DNA from: Falsiroseomonas bella
Lineage (GTDB): Bacteria; Pseudomonadota; Alphaproteobacteria; Acetobacterales; Acetobacteraceae
DNA length: 64,000 nucleotides
Reading direction: 5' to 3'
Assembly (NCBI RefSeq): GCF_003173615.1
Contig: NZ_QGNA01000001.1
Location: forward strand, 620,001 to 684,000
Of this stretch, positions 53,922 to 63,070 are shown piece after piece. Each line of letters opens with the position of its first letter. Position 1 is the first letter of the stretch. The translations under genes and the position numbers were made by a program. The notes under the pieces were generated by a model. It was not told the DNA's origin and did no database searches. It worked only from the letters and a program-made list of their open reading frames with translations.

Positions 53922-55589
53922 GTGACTCATGAGAATCCTGGGCTACGGCGTGCGCTGTTCGGCGCGCTGGTCGCGGCCATCGCCCTGCTGCTGCTCTGGC
54001 TGACCTGGCGCGCCCTCGCGCCGGGCGGCGTGAGCCTGGCGGAATGGCTGATCCTGCTCGCCGTGCTGCTGGTGACGCCCTGGGCGGCGCTCTCGGCCGG
54101 GAACTCGCTGGTGGGGCTCGCCATCCTTCTGGGCTCGCGCGATCCGCCCGGCGCGGTTCTGCCGGCGCTGCGGCAAGCGCGGCCGGGCGTGCCGAACGCC
54201 GTCACCGCGCTCGCCGTCTGCATCCGTAACGAGGACATGCAAGCGGTGCTGCCGCCGCTGGCGCGGCTGCTGGATGATCTGGCGGCGGCGGAAGCCGGCG
54301 ACCGCTTTCGTCTGTGGCTGCTCTCCGACACGCAGGACGCCGCACTGGCCGCGGCCGAGGAAGCGGCGGTGGCGCGCTTCGCCGAGGGGCGCGCGAATGT
54401 CCGCTACCGGCGCCGGACGGAAAACACCGGCTTCAAGGCCGGCAACGTGATGGACTTCCTCGATCATCACGCCACCGACGAAAAATTCTTCATCACGCTC
54501 GACGCCGACAGCGTGATGACGGCCGAGGCCGTGCTGCGCCTGGTCGCGGTGATGGAGGCCGATCCGCGCCTCGGCATCGTGCAGCAGCTCATCGTCGGGC
54601 GGCCCGCCGTCGCGGCCTTCCCGCGGCTGTTCCAGTTCGGCATGCGCGCAGGCATGCGGAGCTGGGCGACGGGGCAGGCCTGGTGGCAGCTCGATGCCGG
54701 GCCCTATTGGGGCCACAACGCGATCATCCGCTGCGAGCCCTTCCGGCAGCATGCGCGGCTGGAGGCGCTGCCGGATGGCAGCCGCATCCTGTCCCACGAC
54801 ATGGTGGAATCGGTGCGGCTGCAGGCCGCCGGCTGGCGCGTGCGCTGCCTGCCGGCGGAAGAGGGCAGCCTGGAGGCGAACCCGCCCGCCATGCCGGAAT
54901 TCATGCGCCGCGATGAGCGCTGGGGTGCCGGCAACATGCAGTATTGGCAGCTGCTGCGCCTGCCGAACTTCACCGCCATGGGCCGCCTGCAACTGCTCCA
55001 GGCGATTCTTCTGTTTCTTGGCGCGCCGCTCTACGCGGCCATCCTGCTGCTTGCCGCGATCAACGCCGTTTCGGGTGGCGGGGCCGGGACGCCGATGTGC
55101 GCGCTGGCGCTCGCGGTCTTCGCGCATTGGCTCTGCTACTTCTCGCCGAAACTCTCCGGCTATGCGCATGCGCTGCTGAAGGGCGAGGTCGCGGCGCGCT
55201 ATGGCGGGCGCATCGCCTTTGCGAAGGGCGCGCTCGCCGAGATCGCCTTCATGCAGCTGTTCGAGCCGCTCTCGACGCTCAACAAGGCAATCTTCCTGGC
55301 GAGCCTGCCCTTCGGCCGCCGCACCGGCTGGGCGCCGCAGAACCGCGCGGAGCGTGGCATTGCCTGGGGCGACGCGGCGCGGCTGCTCTGGCCCCACACC
55401 CTCATAGGCGTTGCGCTGACGCTGGCCTTCGCGACTGTCTCGCCAGCGGCGCTGCTGCTCGCCCTGCCTTTCACGCTGGGTATGGTGCTGGCCGTGCCGC
55501 TCTGCGTGTGGAGCGCCGATCCCGCGCTTTCCGCCTGGCTGCGCGCGCGCCGCATCGCCGCGACGCCGGAGGAACTGGCTACCTCGTGA
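53922..55589 (+). CDS. opgH: glucans biosynthesis glucosyltransferase H
   Basis: A 555-residue membrane glycosyltransferase of family 2, shorter than E. coli OpgH (about 850) because the N-terminal cytoplasmic region is reduced. The catalytic parts are present: ENTGFKAGNVMDF, FITLDADSVMT (the D-x-D-type metal site), GPYWGHNAIIRCEPF and LSHDMVESVRLQAAGW, then RDERWGAGNMQY, corresponding to the Q/R-x-x-R-W motif. It builds the beta-1,2 glucan backbone of osmoregulated periplasmic glucans and exports it. opgG and opgD are not adjacent. The GTG start is uncertain. Its end overlaps the convergent gene by 11 bases. Confidence 0.86.
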   Translation: MTHENPGLRRALFGALVAAIALLLLWLTWRALAPGGVSLAEWLILLAVLLVTPWAALSAGNSLVGLAILLGSRDPPGAVLPALRQARPGVPNAVTALAVCIRNEDMQAVLPPLARLLDDLAAAEAGDRFRLWLLSDTQDAALAAAEEAAVARFAEGRANVRYRRRTENTGFKAGNVMDFLDHHATDEKFFITLDADSVMTAEAVLRLVAVMEADPRLGIVQQLIVGRPAVAAFPRLFQFGMRAGMRSWATGQAWWQLDAGPYWGHNAIIRCEPFRQHARLEALPDGSRILSHDMVESVRLQAAGWRVRCLPAEEGSLEANPPAMPEFMRRDERWGAGNMQYWQLLRLPNFTAMGRLQLLQAILLFLGAPLYAAILLLAAINAVSGGGAGTPMCALALAVFAHWLCYFSPKLSGYAHALLKGEVAARYGGRIAFAKGALAEIAFMQLFEPLSTLNKAIFLASLPFGRRTGWAPQNRAERGIAWGDAARLLWPHTLIGVALTLAFATVSPAALLLALPFTLGMVLAVPLCVWSADPALSAWLRARRIAATPEELATS

Positions 55590-56832
55590 CGACTTCAAGG
55601 AAATCGAGCAGCGCACGCAGGTCCTGGTCGTTGTCCACCCGCTGCACCGGCATCTTCGTCCCCGGCGTCACAATGTCCGGTCCGCGGGTGAACAGGTCCG
55701 CCACCGTCTCCCGCGTCCAGACGATGTCGCCGCGCGCGAGGCGCTCGGAATACTCGTAGCCCGTCACGCTGCCCATGCGGCGGCCGAACAGGTTGTGCAG
55801 ATGCGGCCCGGCCATGTTGCCGCCCTCAGCCGTCAGCGAATGGCAGGCGGCGCAGGCGCGCCAGACGCGCGCACCATGCGGGTCGGCGCCCTCGGGGATC
55901 GCCTGGTCCGCATCGGCGCCGAGCGGGCCGATGGGCCGGCCCGTCGCCACGTCCCAGCGCCGCACGCGGCGATCCGTGCCACCGGTCCAGAGGCTGCGGC
56001 CGTCGGCGGCGAAGATGGCGGACCACACCGGCAGGCCGGGACCTTCCAGCGTGTGGCGCAGCCGCAGCGTGGCGGGATCCCACAGCGTGACGCTGCCGCC
56101 GAGCGAGGCGGCGGCGAGCAGCGCGCCATCCGGCGCCGCCGCCAGCGCGACGACGGGCCGCGCGCCGGCCCGCACCTCCCGCACCACGCCATCGGGCGCG
56201 ACCAGCCGCAGCATCCCGTCCACGCCGCCGACCGCCAACGTGCCGTCCGGCAGCGCCGCGAGCGCGTTCTGCGGGAAGCCGAACTCGGCCAGCACCAGGC
56301 CCGCCTCACCCGCCGGCCACAGCCGCACCGTGCCGTCGAAGCCTGCCGTCGCGAGGGTGCCGTCGGGGCGGAAGGCCACCGCGTTGACATTGCCGCGATG
56401 TCCTTCCAGCACGCGCGCCTCGCCGGTCGCGAGGGTCCACAGGCGCGCCGTGCCGTCCCACGCCGCCGAGGCCAGCTGGCTGCCATTCGGCGAGAGCGCG
56501 AGCGAGGCCACGGGCTCGGTATGGCCTTCCAGCACCCGCGCCGGCTGCAGCCCCGGCCGCGCCGGCCACAGTGCGATGCGCCCATCCTCACCGGCCGAGG
56601 CGAAGCCGCCGCCCGGCAGCGGCGCCAACGCGTTCACCGCCCCGGCATGCCAGCGCACCACCGCGCGGGCGCGCCCCGCCTCCGGGTCCCAGACGATCAT
56701 GGACTGGTCGAAGCCGGCCGAGGCCAGGGCGCCGCCGGAAACGGCCAGCGCCCGCACCGGGCCGCCATGCACGGCTTCCTGCGCGCGGAGGCCCGGCGCA
56801 AGCAGCAACAGGAGCAGAAGCAGGAAACGCAT
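55579..56832 (-). CDS. exported WD40-repeat / cytochrome c fusion
   Basis: A 417-residue periplasmic protein from the ATG at 56832, with signal peptide RFLLLLLLLLAPGLRAQ. Residues about 20-305 hold six or seven WD40-type blades (such as VASLALSPNGSQLASAAWDGTARLW and VNAVAFRPDGTLATAGFDGTVRLW). A class I cytochrome c domain closes the chain, with heme site CAACH at about 327-331 and the distal Met in GTKMPVQRV. Such fusions may sense or transfer electrons; no partner oxidase is nearby. It is divergent from the amidohydrolase gene. Confidence 0.87.
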   Translation of the reverse strand: MRFLLLLLLLLAPGLRAQEAVHGGPVRALAVSGGALASAGFDQSMIVWDPEAGRARAVVRWHAGAVNALAPLPGGGFASAGEDGRIALWPARPGLQPARVLEGHTEPVASLALSPNGSQLASAAWDGTARLWTLATGEARVLEGHRGNVNAVAFRPDGTLATAGFDGTVRLWPAGEAGLVLAEFGFPQNALAALPDGTLAVGGVDGMLRLVAPDGVVREVRAGARPVVALAAAPDGALLAAASLGGSVTLWDPATLRLRHTLEGPGLPVWSAIFAADGRSLWTGGTDRRVRRWDVATGRPIGPLGADADQAIPEGADPHGARVWRACAACHSLTAEGGNMAGPHLHNLFGRRMGSVTGYEYSERLARGDIVWTRETVADLFTRGPDIVTPGTKMPVQRVDNDQDLRALLDFLEVVTR

Positions 56833-56904
56833 GCCGGCAAATTGCCGAACTCGCCGCCGCCTGCAACCATCCCCGCCCTGATCCGCCTGCCAGGAGATCC
56901 GCGC

Positions 56905-57672
56905 GTGACGAAGCATGACGAGGAGGTCGCCTGGGCGCGGCTGACCGCCGCCGAGATCCAGGCGCGCGCCAGGCCCGAGACGGTCGTGCTGATCCCGACC
57001 GCCTCCATCGAGCAGCACGGGCCGCATCTAGCGACGGGCGTGGACATGTGGCTGGCCTCCGCGGTGGCCGAGCGCACGGCGCGCAAGCTGCAGGCGGCCG
57101 GCACGCCGGCACTGGTCACGCCCTGCATCTGGTCGGGCCTCGCCGACCATCACATGCCCTTCGGCGGCACGCTGACGCTCGACATCCACGGCTTCGCCGC
57201 GGTGGTCGGCGGCATCGCGCGCTCCGTCGCGCGGCACGGCTTCCGGCGCATCGGGCTCGTCAACGGCCATGGCGGCAATGTGGAGGCGATCTTCACGGCC
57301 GCGATCGAGCTGACCAAGTCGCTCGGCGTGCCGGTGGTGGGCGTCACCTACTGGCAGGCCGCCGCCGACCGCTTCGCCGCCATCCTGGAAACCCAGACCA
57401 ACGTGCAGCACGCCTGCGAGGCCGAGACCTCCATGGTGATGGCGGTGCAGCCCGACGGCGTGCGCGCCGACAACATCGCGCGCGCCGTGCCGAAGCGCGC
57501 CGTGCCGCCGGCGCCGCCCGGCTTCAAGCGCCATCGCGGCTTCATCGAGATGACGGACACCGGCGTGCTCGGCGATCCCCGCGCGGCCAGCGCGGAAAAG
57601 GGCGAGCGCCTGCTGGAAGCCGCCGCCTCGCGCATCGCGGAGGAGATGGCGCGGCCCGAGCTCTGGGCGTGA
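56905..57672 (+). CDS. creatininase-family amidohydrolase
   Basis: A 255-residue cytoplasmic hydrolase with a GTG start after CAGGAGATCC. The metal-binding signature ASIEQHGPHLATGVDMWLA (Glu, His and Asp ligands at about residues 33-46) and LVNGHGGNVEAIF (about 118) are diagnostic of the creatininase/formamide hydrolase fold, as is CEAETSMVMAV. The substrate could be creatinine, a mycofactocin-type peptide or another cyclic amide; nothing nearby decides. Confidence 0.9.
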   Translation: MTKHDEEVAWARLTAAEIQARARPETVVLIPTASIEQHGPHLATGVDMWLASAVAERTARKLQAAGTPALVTPCIWSGLADHHMPFGGTLTLDIHGFAAVVGGIARSVARHGFRRIGLVNGHGGNVEAIFTAAIELTKSLGVPVVGVTYWQAAADRFAAILETQTNVQHACEAETSMVMAVQPDGVRADNIARAVPKRAVPPAPPGFKRHRGFIEMTDTGVLGDPRAASAEKGERLLEAAASRIAEEMARPELWA

Positions 57673-57674
57673 GG

Positions 57675-59423
57675 CTAAAGCACGAAGTCGCCTGACGAGA
57701 GCTGGCCCGGCGCCAATGCCGCCAGCAGCACGCCATCGCCGCCGCCGAGGTCGAGAGACGTCCCGCCTGGCACGGTCGCGAGCAGGCCCAGCACCTCGGA
57801 CACGGTGAGGCCGAAGCCGGTCAGCACCAGCTTGTCCTGGCCCGGCGCGAAATCCTCGATCCGGTCCCATCCATCGCCGCGACGGAGCACAAAGCTGTCG
57901 GCGCCCGTGCCGCCCAGCAGCGTGTCGGCGCCGCCGCCGCCCTCGATCAGGTCCTTGCCGCCGCGGCCGTCCAGCCGGTCGGCGCCGGCGCCGCCGACCA
58001 GCAGGTTGTGCCCGTCATTGCCGATGCCGATGCCGCCCGAAGCGCCGAGCCACAGCATCTCGACGCCGGCCGGCAGCGTCACCGCCTGCGTCGTCGCCAC
58101 GATCAGGCGGTCCAGCTCCGCGCCGGCCGCCTCGATGACGACGTCGCGCGCATCGTCCACGACGAAGCTGTCGAAGCCCGCGCCGCCGAGCATCGTGTCG
58201 GCGCCCAGGCCGCCGATCAGCATGTCCGCGCCCTCGCGCCCATCGAGCCAGTCATTGCCCGCGCCGCCCTGCAGCCGGTTCCCGGCCTGGTTGCCGGCCA
58301 ACGTGTCGGCGCCGGCGCCGCCGACCGCATTCTCGATCAGCGAAGCGGCGTTGCCCTCGAAGAGCAGGCTGTTGAAGACATTGCCGCGCGCCTTGGTGCC
58401 GTCGCGCGTGTCGAGCGTGGCGAGCTGCGCGGCCGACAGCACGGAGAATCCGCCCGGCGCCAGGTCCACCGAGACACCCTCGCCGTAGTTCGACAGGTCG
58501 TAGGTGTCCACGCCGCCGCCATCCCAGATCGTGAGGAAGACGCGGTTGGCGTTGCCGCCGATGCCGTTGCCCGGCGCGCCCTGGCCGATGCCGTCCACGA
58601 AGCTCTCGCCGGTGGCCGCGTCCCAGCGATAGACCGTGTCGCCCGCGCGGTGCGTGTAGTCGGCGCCGTACATCGCCTGCAGCGCGGCGATGTCGAGCAT
58701 CATCCAGCCCTGCGCGTAGTCGAAGGTGCCGTTGGTGTAGCCCGCGCTGGTCGAGGCGCCGACCTTGGAGCGATAGGACATCACCGTGAATTCCAGGCTG
58801 TCCCATTCCAGCGGCATCGCGCCGTAGCCGTTCCAGCTCTCATGCGGATGCTTCAGGCCCAGCGCATGGCCGAGCTCATGCACCGCCACCATGAACTGGT
58901 AGGTCCCGAGGCGCGGCGAATCGAAGTTGTAGCGCCCGCCGAACCACACATCGCCGCCTTCGCGCCCGTTCGGATAATACGCCCAGGCGGTGGAGGGAGC
59001 CGAGGAGCGGGCGATGCGGATATCCGCCCAGCTGTCCTGCGCCGTCTCGACCAGTTCGAGGCCGGTGAAGGCAAGGACGGAAGGCCCCGGGCTGCCCGGC
59101 CCGGAGGCCACGCCCGCCGCGTCGCCGAGCAGGATCTTGCGCACCGCGTCGCGCATGACGGTGCCGACCTGCGCGAAGCCGCGCGCGGGCTCGGAGGCGC
59201 CGTAGAAGGCTTCGTAGTCGCCCGCGCTGTCGGGGAAGGCGAAGGAGACGGGGTCGCCGAGGCTCCAGGCGAAGCCGCTCAACACCCCGTCCACGCCGGC
59301 ATGGCCGGTCGGGGCCAGGAACAGCCGCGGCGCGGTCGGCACGGCCGCCACGGCGGCGACGCCGAGCGGCGAATCCGGGGAATCGGAGCTGAAGCCGGTG
59401 GAGGCCCAGCACTGCCAGCACAT
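57675..59423 (-). CDS. serralysin-type RTX metalloprotease
   Basis: A 582-residue secreted protease. The zinc site HELGHALGLKH is at residues 182-192, and the Met-turn is VMSYRS, both of the M10B serralysin family. A C-terminal RTX region has glycine-rich calcium-binding nonapeptides (GGAGADTLAG, GGAGNDWLDG, GGLGADTMLGG, GGGGADTLLGG) and ends in a hydrophobic tail typical of type I secretion. There is no signal peptide. No type I exporter or inhibitor gene is beside it. The start is uncertain: the first residues (MCWQCWASTG) lack a clear ribosome site. Confidence 0.9.
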   Translation of the reverse strand: MCWQCWASTGFSSDSPDSPLGVAAVAAVPTAPRLFLAPTGHAGVDGVLSGFAWSLGDPVSFAFPDSAGDYEAFYGASEPARGFAQVGTVMRDAVRKILLGDAAGVASGPGSPGPSVLAFTGLELVETAQDSWADIRIARSSAPSTAWAYYPNGREGGDVWFGGRYNFDSPRLGTYQFMVAVHELGHALGLKHPHESWNGYGAMPLEWDSLEFTVMSYRSKVGASTSAGYTNGTFDYAQGWMMLDIAALQAMYGADYTHRAGDTVYRWDAATGESFVDGIGQGAPGNGIGGNANRVFLTIWDGGGVDTYDLSNYGEGVSVDLAPGGFSVLSAAQLATLDTRDGTKARGNVFNSLLFEGNAASLIENAVGGAGADTLAGNQAGNRLQGGAGNDWLDGREGADMLIGGLGADTMLGGAGFDSFVVDDARDVVIEAAGAELDRLIVATTQAVTLPAGVEMLWLGASGGIGIGNDGHNLLVGGAGADRLDGRGGKDLIEGGGGADTLLGGTGADSFVLRRGDGWDRIEDFAPGQDKLVLTGFGLTVSEVLGLLATVPGGTSLDLGGGDGVLLAALAPGQLSSGDFVL

Positions 59424-59636
59424 GCGGGGGCGGTGTCGCGGAGGATCCGGCGTGGCGGCCCGTCCTCATGACCTGGCCGGCCTCCGCCTCCTGCGGGACG
59501 CGGGGCCACGCGCCGGCGCGCCCCGCATGTCGCATCCTGAAGGACGGCGATGAAGAGTTGGTGAAGCCGCAGGGCGATGGCGTCGCGCGCCCGGCAGATT
59601 GAACGCCGCGCCCGTCCGGGCTAACGGAGGGCCGGC

Positions 59637-59711
59637 TGGGGCGTCGCCAAGCGGTAAGGCAGCGGTTTTTGGTACCGCCATTCCCAGGTTCGAATCCTGG
59701 CGCCCCAACCA
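59637..59711 (+). tRNA. tRNA-Gln (anticodon TTG)
   Basis: A full cloverleaf: acceptor TGGGGCG pairs with CGCCCCA, the D arm is GCCAAGCGGTAAGGC, the anticodon stem GCGGT/ACCGC carries loop TTTTGGT with anticodon TTG, and the T arm is CCAGG-TTCGAAT-CCTGG. The 3' end encodes A-CCA. It decodes CAA and, by wobble, CAG. No integrase gene or duplicated 3' end lies beside it. Confidence 0.96.
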
Positions 59712-59724
59712 GCTTCCAACTGGC

Positions 59725-61104
59725 TCATCCCGCGAACAGCGCGTCCTGCTCCTGCCGGAGCCGCCACAGCAGGCCGTCCGTGGCGATGTCGAGATCCGCG
59801 CAGGTGATGAGCGCCCCGGCCGCGACGGGGCGCCGCAGGCGCTGGCCGACCGCAAGGTAGTAGGGGGCGGGCGCCTCGCCGCGCGCCGGTGCAGCCGGCA
59901 GCAGCAGCGCATCCAGCCCCGGCACGGCATGGCGGTTACCCTCGATGGCCAGCAGGTGCCCCGCCGGCAGGTCGCGCGCGGCACGCGCGACAAGATCCAC
60001 CACCGGCCGGTAGCCCTCCGCCGGGATCACGTGGCGGAGCCGGCCCGCCGCCATGGCGGAGATCGGCGCCTCCACGCCCAGCAGGTGCGAAGGGTTGTAG
60101 ATCAGCGCCCGCCTTCGGTCGCGCGAGACCGGGATGCCCTTGACGGCGAAAAGCTCGCCCGTGCGCCTGTCCGCAAGATCGACCACGACGAAGACGCCGC
60201 CGGCGAAGGAGGCCTCGTCCGGGCGACGCAGGCAGTTGAAGACATCGATGACGCCTGCGCTGTCCAGCAGCCCGCCTGTGCGTCGCAGGCCATAAAGCTC
60301 CGGCAGTTCCGGGGTGCGCGCGAGCGGCGCGTGGAAATCGGGCCGCGCGATGGTGAAGCCCGTGGCGTTCGCCACCAGCGCCATCTCGCAATAATCCGGC
60401 ACGGTGCGCTGCGGCAGCGCAGCCAGCGCCTCCGCGCGCGCGGCGATGGTGGCGGCAGGGTCGTCGCCGAGGGTCATCAGCGCGGCGAGGCCGGGGCTCG
60501 CCACCTCCTCCGCCAGCCAGCGCGTGCGGCCGGTGGCGGGATCGAAGACGTAGTCGTATTCGCTGCTCTTGCCCGCGGCGAGGATCGGCAGGCCGAGCGT
60601 CTCCGCCCAGCTCATCAGGCCGACCAGCAGCGCGGGCTGGTCGCCCTCCACCAGCGTGTAGGACAGGCCTGCCGCGCGCGCTTTCGCCGCCAGCAGCGGG
60701 CCGACGACGCATTCGGATTCCTTCGACACCATCGCGATGTGCTTGCCCGCCGCGATGGCCGCCAGCGCATGCCGCGCCGCGCCCTCCGGATGGCCCGTCG
60801 CCTCCACCACCAGTTCGAGCTCAGGAATGGCGAGCAGGTCGTCGAGCCGCTCGGTCAGCGCGATGGCGCCGGCCGCCAGCGCGGCGCGGATCGCGGCCGG
60901 TCCGTCGCAGCGCGCATGCGGCACGCCGTCCTCGGCCAGCGCCGCGGCGACGCGCATGGTGTCGAGATCCAGCGCGGCGACGATCCGCAGCCCGCGCAGC
61001 CGGCGGGCCTGCGCGATCAGCGACAGGCCGAACTCGCCGCAACCGAGCAGGGCGGCGGTGACCGGCCGCTCCATGGCCGGCCGGAACAGCGTGGTGAACT
61101 GCAC
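59725..61104 (-). CDS. homoserine dehydrogenase-like oxidoreductase with SAF domain
   Basis: A 459-residue protein. An NAD(P)-binding Rossmann domain opens it (VTAALLGCGEFGLSLIAQAR, the G-x-G-x-x-G motif near residues 20-26), followed by a homoserine-dehydrogenase-like centre (LVVEATGHPEGAARHALAAIAAGKHIAMVSKES). A SAF domain closes it (APYYLAVGQRLRRPVAAGALITCADL). Proteins of this layout occur in sugar-acid and apiose-related pathways, but the substrate here is unknown. It is preceded, on the same strand, by a GntR regulator and faces TTT operon 2, so it is probably a catabolic enzyme. Confidence 0.82.
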   Translation of the reverse strand: MQFTTLFRPAMERPVTAALLGCGEFGLSLIAQARRLRGLRIVAALDLDTMRVAAALAEDGVPHARCDGPAAIRAALAAGAIALTERLDDLLAIPELELVVEATGHPEGAARHALAAIAAGKHIAMVSKESECVVGPLLAAKARAAGLSYTLVEGDQPALLVGLMSWAETLGLPILAAGKSSEYDYVFDPATGRTRWLAEEVASPGLAALMTLGDDPAATIAARAEALAALPQRTVPDYCEMALVANATGFTIARPDFHAPLARTPELPELYGLRRTGGLLDSAGVIDVFNCLRRPDEASFAGGVFVVVDLADRRTGELFAVKGIPVSRDRRRALIYNPSHLLGVEAPISAMAAGRLRHVIPAEGYRPVVDLVARAARDLPAGHLLAIEGNRHAVPGLDALLLPAAPARGEAPAPYYLAVGQRLRRPVAAGALITCADLDIATDGLLWRLRQEQDALFAG

Positions 61105-61134
61105 CGTCGTGCTTCCTCCGGAACTGCGCGCCGT

Positions 61135-61848
61135 TCAGGCGGCGTCGCGCTTGTCCTCCGCGCGCTTCGCGGCCCTGCCGATGCGGTCGAGATGCTGGCG
61201 CATCGCAGCCGCCGCGGCCTCCGGGTCGCGCGCGGCGATCGCCGCGGCGATGCGCTTGTGATCCAGCCAGGACCGGCGCATCGCGCCCGGCGCGGCCGTC
61301 GCGCGATGGCTGAGCTCGGACGACTGGCCATACGCCTCGGCGAGCAGCGCGGCGAGGAGGCGATTGCCGGCGGCGCGCTGCAGCGTCGCGTGGAATTCCG
61401 AACCGCAGATGTGGAAGGCGGCGGCGTCATCCAGCGCACGGCCCTGCTCCTCCGCCAACTGCGTCAGCCTGGCGCGCGTCGGCGCATCCGCGTTGCGCGC
61501 GGCGTCGCGCGCCGCGGCGACCTCCAGCACGAGGCGCGCGCCATGCACTTCCTCGGGCGTATAGCGCGCCGCGGGGCCGGGCCGCGCGACCCAGCTGGCC
61601 GCCGGCAGCACGCGGGAGCGCGCGCCCTGCGCCACCTCGACCAGGCCGCGCGCGGCCAGTGCCTGGATGGCGCCGCGCACCGTCTCGCGGCTGACATCGA
61701 GCTGCGCCGCCAGTTCCCGCTCCCCGGGCAGGGCGTCGCCGGGACGCAGCAGGCCGGACGCGATCATGCCGGCGAGCCGGTCCGTGATCTGCTCGCGCAT
61801 CGTGCGCTTCGAGACGGCGGAGCGCAGCAGGTCGAAGCTGTGTTGCAT
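61135..61848 (-). CDS. GntR-family regulator (FCD type)
   Basis: A 237-residue repressor of the FadR/FCD group. The winged helix lies at about residues 18-80 (GLLRPGDALPGERELAAQLDVSRETVRGAIQALAARGLVEV). The C-terminal FCD helical domain includes FHICGSEFHATLQRAAGNRLLAALL and HKRIAAAIAARDPEAAAAAMRQHL, with histidines for metal and ligand binding. It is divergent from TTT operon 2 across a 145-base gap with repeated GGTCC sites, so it probably controls that operon and the SAF oxidoreductase gene. Confidence 0.92.
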   Translation of the reverse strand: MQHSFDLLRSAVSKRTMREQITDRLAGMIASGLLRPGDALPGERELAAQLDVSRETVRGAIQALAARGLVEVAQGARSRVLPAASWVARPGPAARYTPEEVHGARLVLEVAAARDAARNADAPTRARLTQLAEEQGRALDDAAAFHICGSEFHATLQRAAGNRLLAALLAEAYGQSSELSHRATAAPGAMRRSWLDHKRIAAAIAARDPEAAAAAMRQHLDRIGRAAKRAEDKRDAA

Positions 61849-61865
61849 CGCGCAAGCGTAACGCA

Positions 61866-61911
61866 GGACCGGGCGGCCGGTCCACTGGTCCGGTCATCGG
61901 TCCGGTTGACA
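61866..61911 (+). promoter_or_regulatory. GGTCC operator array and -35 box before TTT operon 2
   Basis: GGTCC recurs at 61879, 61887 and 61899, with a GGACC inverted copy at 61866. The last two copies extend to GGTCCGGT and are 12 bases apart. A TTGACA at 61906-61911 abuts the array and is a good -35 box toward the operon; the -10 is unclear. The arrangement suits repression by the divergent GntR regulator. Confidence 0.5.
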
Positions 61912-61993
61912 AGTTTGGTCGGGCTCGTCCAGGCTCCGCGCGGAAGCCGGCGCAAGATCCGGATCGAGCAACGACCTTGGGAAGGAACCGCCA

Positions 61994-63034
61994 ATGACCC
62001 GCATTGCATCGCCTCACGCATCGTCGCGCTTCGTGCCGTCGCGCCGCGGCCTGCTGCTCGGCGCCGGCGCCGCGCTTCTGGCGCGCCCCGCCCTGGCGCA
62101 GTCCTGGCAGCCGGCGCGCCCGGTCGAGTTCATCGTCGCGGCCGGGCCGGGTGGCGGCACCGACCAGTTCGCGCGCATCGTCCAGTCCATCGTGCAGAAG
62201 CACAACCTGATGCGCACGCCGATCATCGTCTCCAACAAGGGCGGCGGCGCGGGCACCGAGGCCTTCGTCTATGGCCGCGGCGCCGCGGGCGACCCGCACA
62301 AGGTGGTGTTCGGCACCAACAACGTCTGGCTGATGCCGCTGGTCACGCGCGTCGGCTACGGCCTGGCGGATCTTCGCCCCGTCGCCTCCATGGCCGCGGA
62401 CGAGTTCATCCTCTGGACCTACACCGATGCACCCTACCGCACGGCGAAGGACCTCGTGGAGGCGGCGCGCGCGCAGAACGGCACCTTCCGCATGGGCGGC
62501 AGCCAGGCGCGCGACACCGACCACATCCTGACCAAGCAGATCGAGCGCGCCACGGGCGTGACCTTCACCTACGTGCCGTTCCGCTCGGGCGGCGAGGTCG
62601 CGATCCAGCTGGCCGGCAAGCATGTCGAGGCCAACACCAACAACCCGGCGGAGAATGTCGCGCAGTGGCGCGCCGGGCGCGTCCGCCCGCTCTGCGTCTT
62701 CAACCCGCAACGCCTGACGCTGACCGAGAAGGTGCATGACGGCGTCGGCTGGTCCGACATCCCGACCTCCACCGAGGCCGGCATCGGCCCCGCCGATTTC
62801 CGCATGCCGCGCACGGTCTGGCTCCCGGCGCGCACGACGGATGCGCAGGCGGCCTTCTGGACCGAGCTGCTGTCCCGCGTGCGGGAGACGCCGGAATGGA
62901 AGGCCTGGCTGCAGGCCGGCAGCCAGGGCGACCTGTGGCAGACCGGCGCGGAGCTCGCCAGCTTCATCCGCGAGGACGAGGCGACGAACCGCGCGCATTT
63001 CCGCGAATACGGCTGGCTTGTCGAGCAGGGCTGA
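61994..63034 (+). CDS. tctC: TTT extracytoplasmic receptor (Bug family), operon 2
   Basis: A 346-residue periplasmic receptor. The twin-arginine-like signal (RRGLLLGAGAALLARPALAQ) ends near residue 36. Ligand-loop motifs are VEFIVAAGPGGGTDQFARIVQ and VSNKGGGAGTEAF, and GGSQARDTDHILTKQI matches the second loop. GGGAAGG precedes the ATG. The binding residues differ from those of the operon 1 receptor, so a different carboxylate or sugar-acid ligand is likely. It probably serves the neighbouring oxidoreductase pathway. Confidence 0.93.
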   Translation: MTRIASPHASSRFVPSRRGLLLGAGAALLARPALAQSWQPARPVEFIVAAGPGGGTDQFARIVQSIVQKHNLMRTPIIVSNKGGGAGTEAFVYGRGAAGDPHKVVFGTNNVWLMPLVTRVGYGLADLRPVASMAADEFILWTYTDAPYRTAKDLVEAARAQNGTFRMGGSQARDTDHILTKQIERATGVTFTYVPFRSGGEVAIQLAGKHVEANTNNPAENVAQWRAGRVRPLCVFNPQRLTLTEKVHDGVGWSDIPTSTEAGIGPADFRMPRTVWLPARTTDAQAAFWTELLSRVRETPEWKAWLQAGSQGDLWQTGAELASFIREDEATNRAHFREYGWLVEQG

Positions 63035-63070
63035 TCCGGTGACGCGTCCGGCCGGCATGGGACACGGGTG

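Noticed and set aside
59637-59724. tRNA-Gln as an integration site for a mobile island
   Set aside because: No integrase lies on either side, and no repeat of the tRNA 3' end was noticed nearby.
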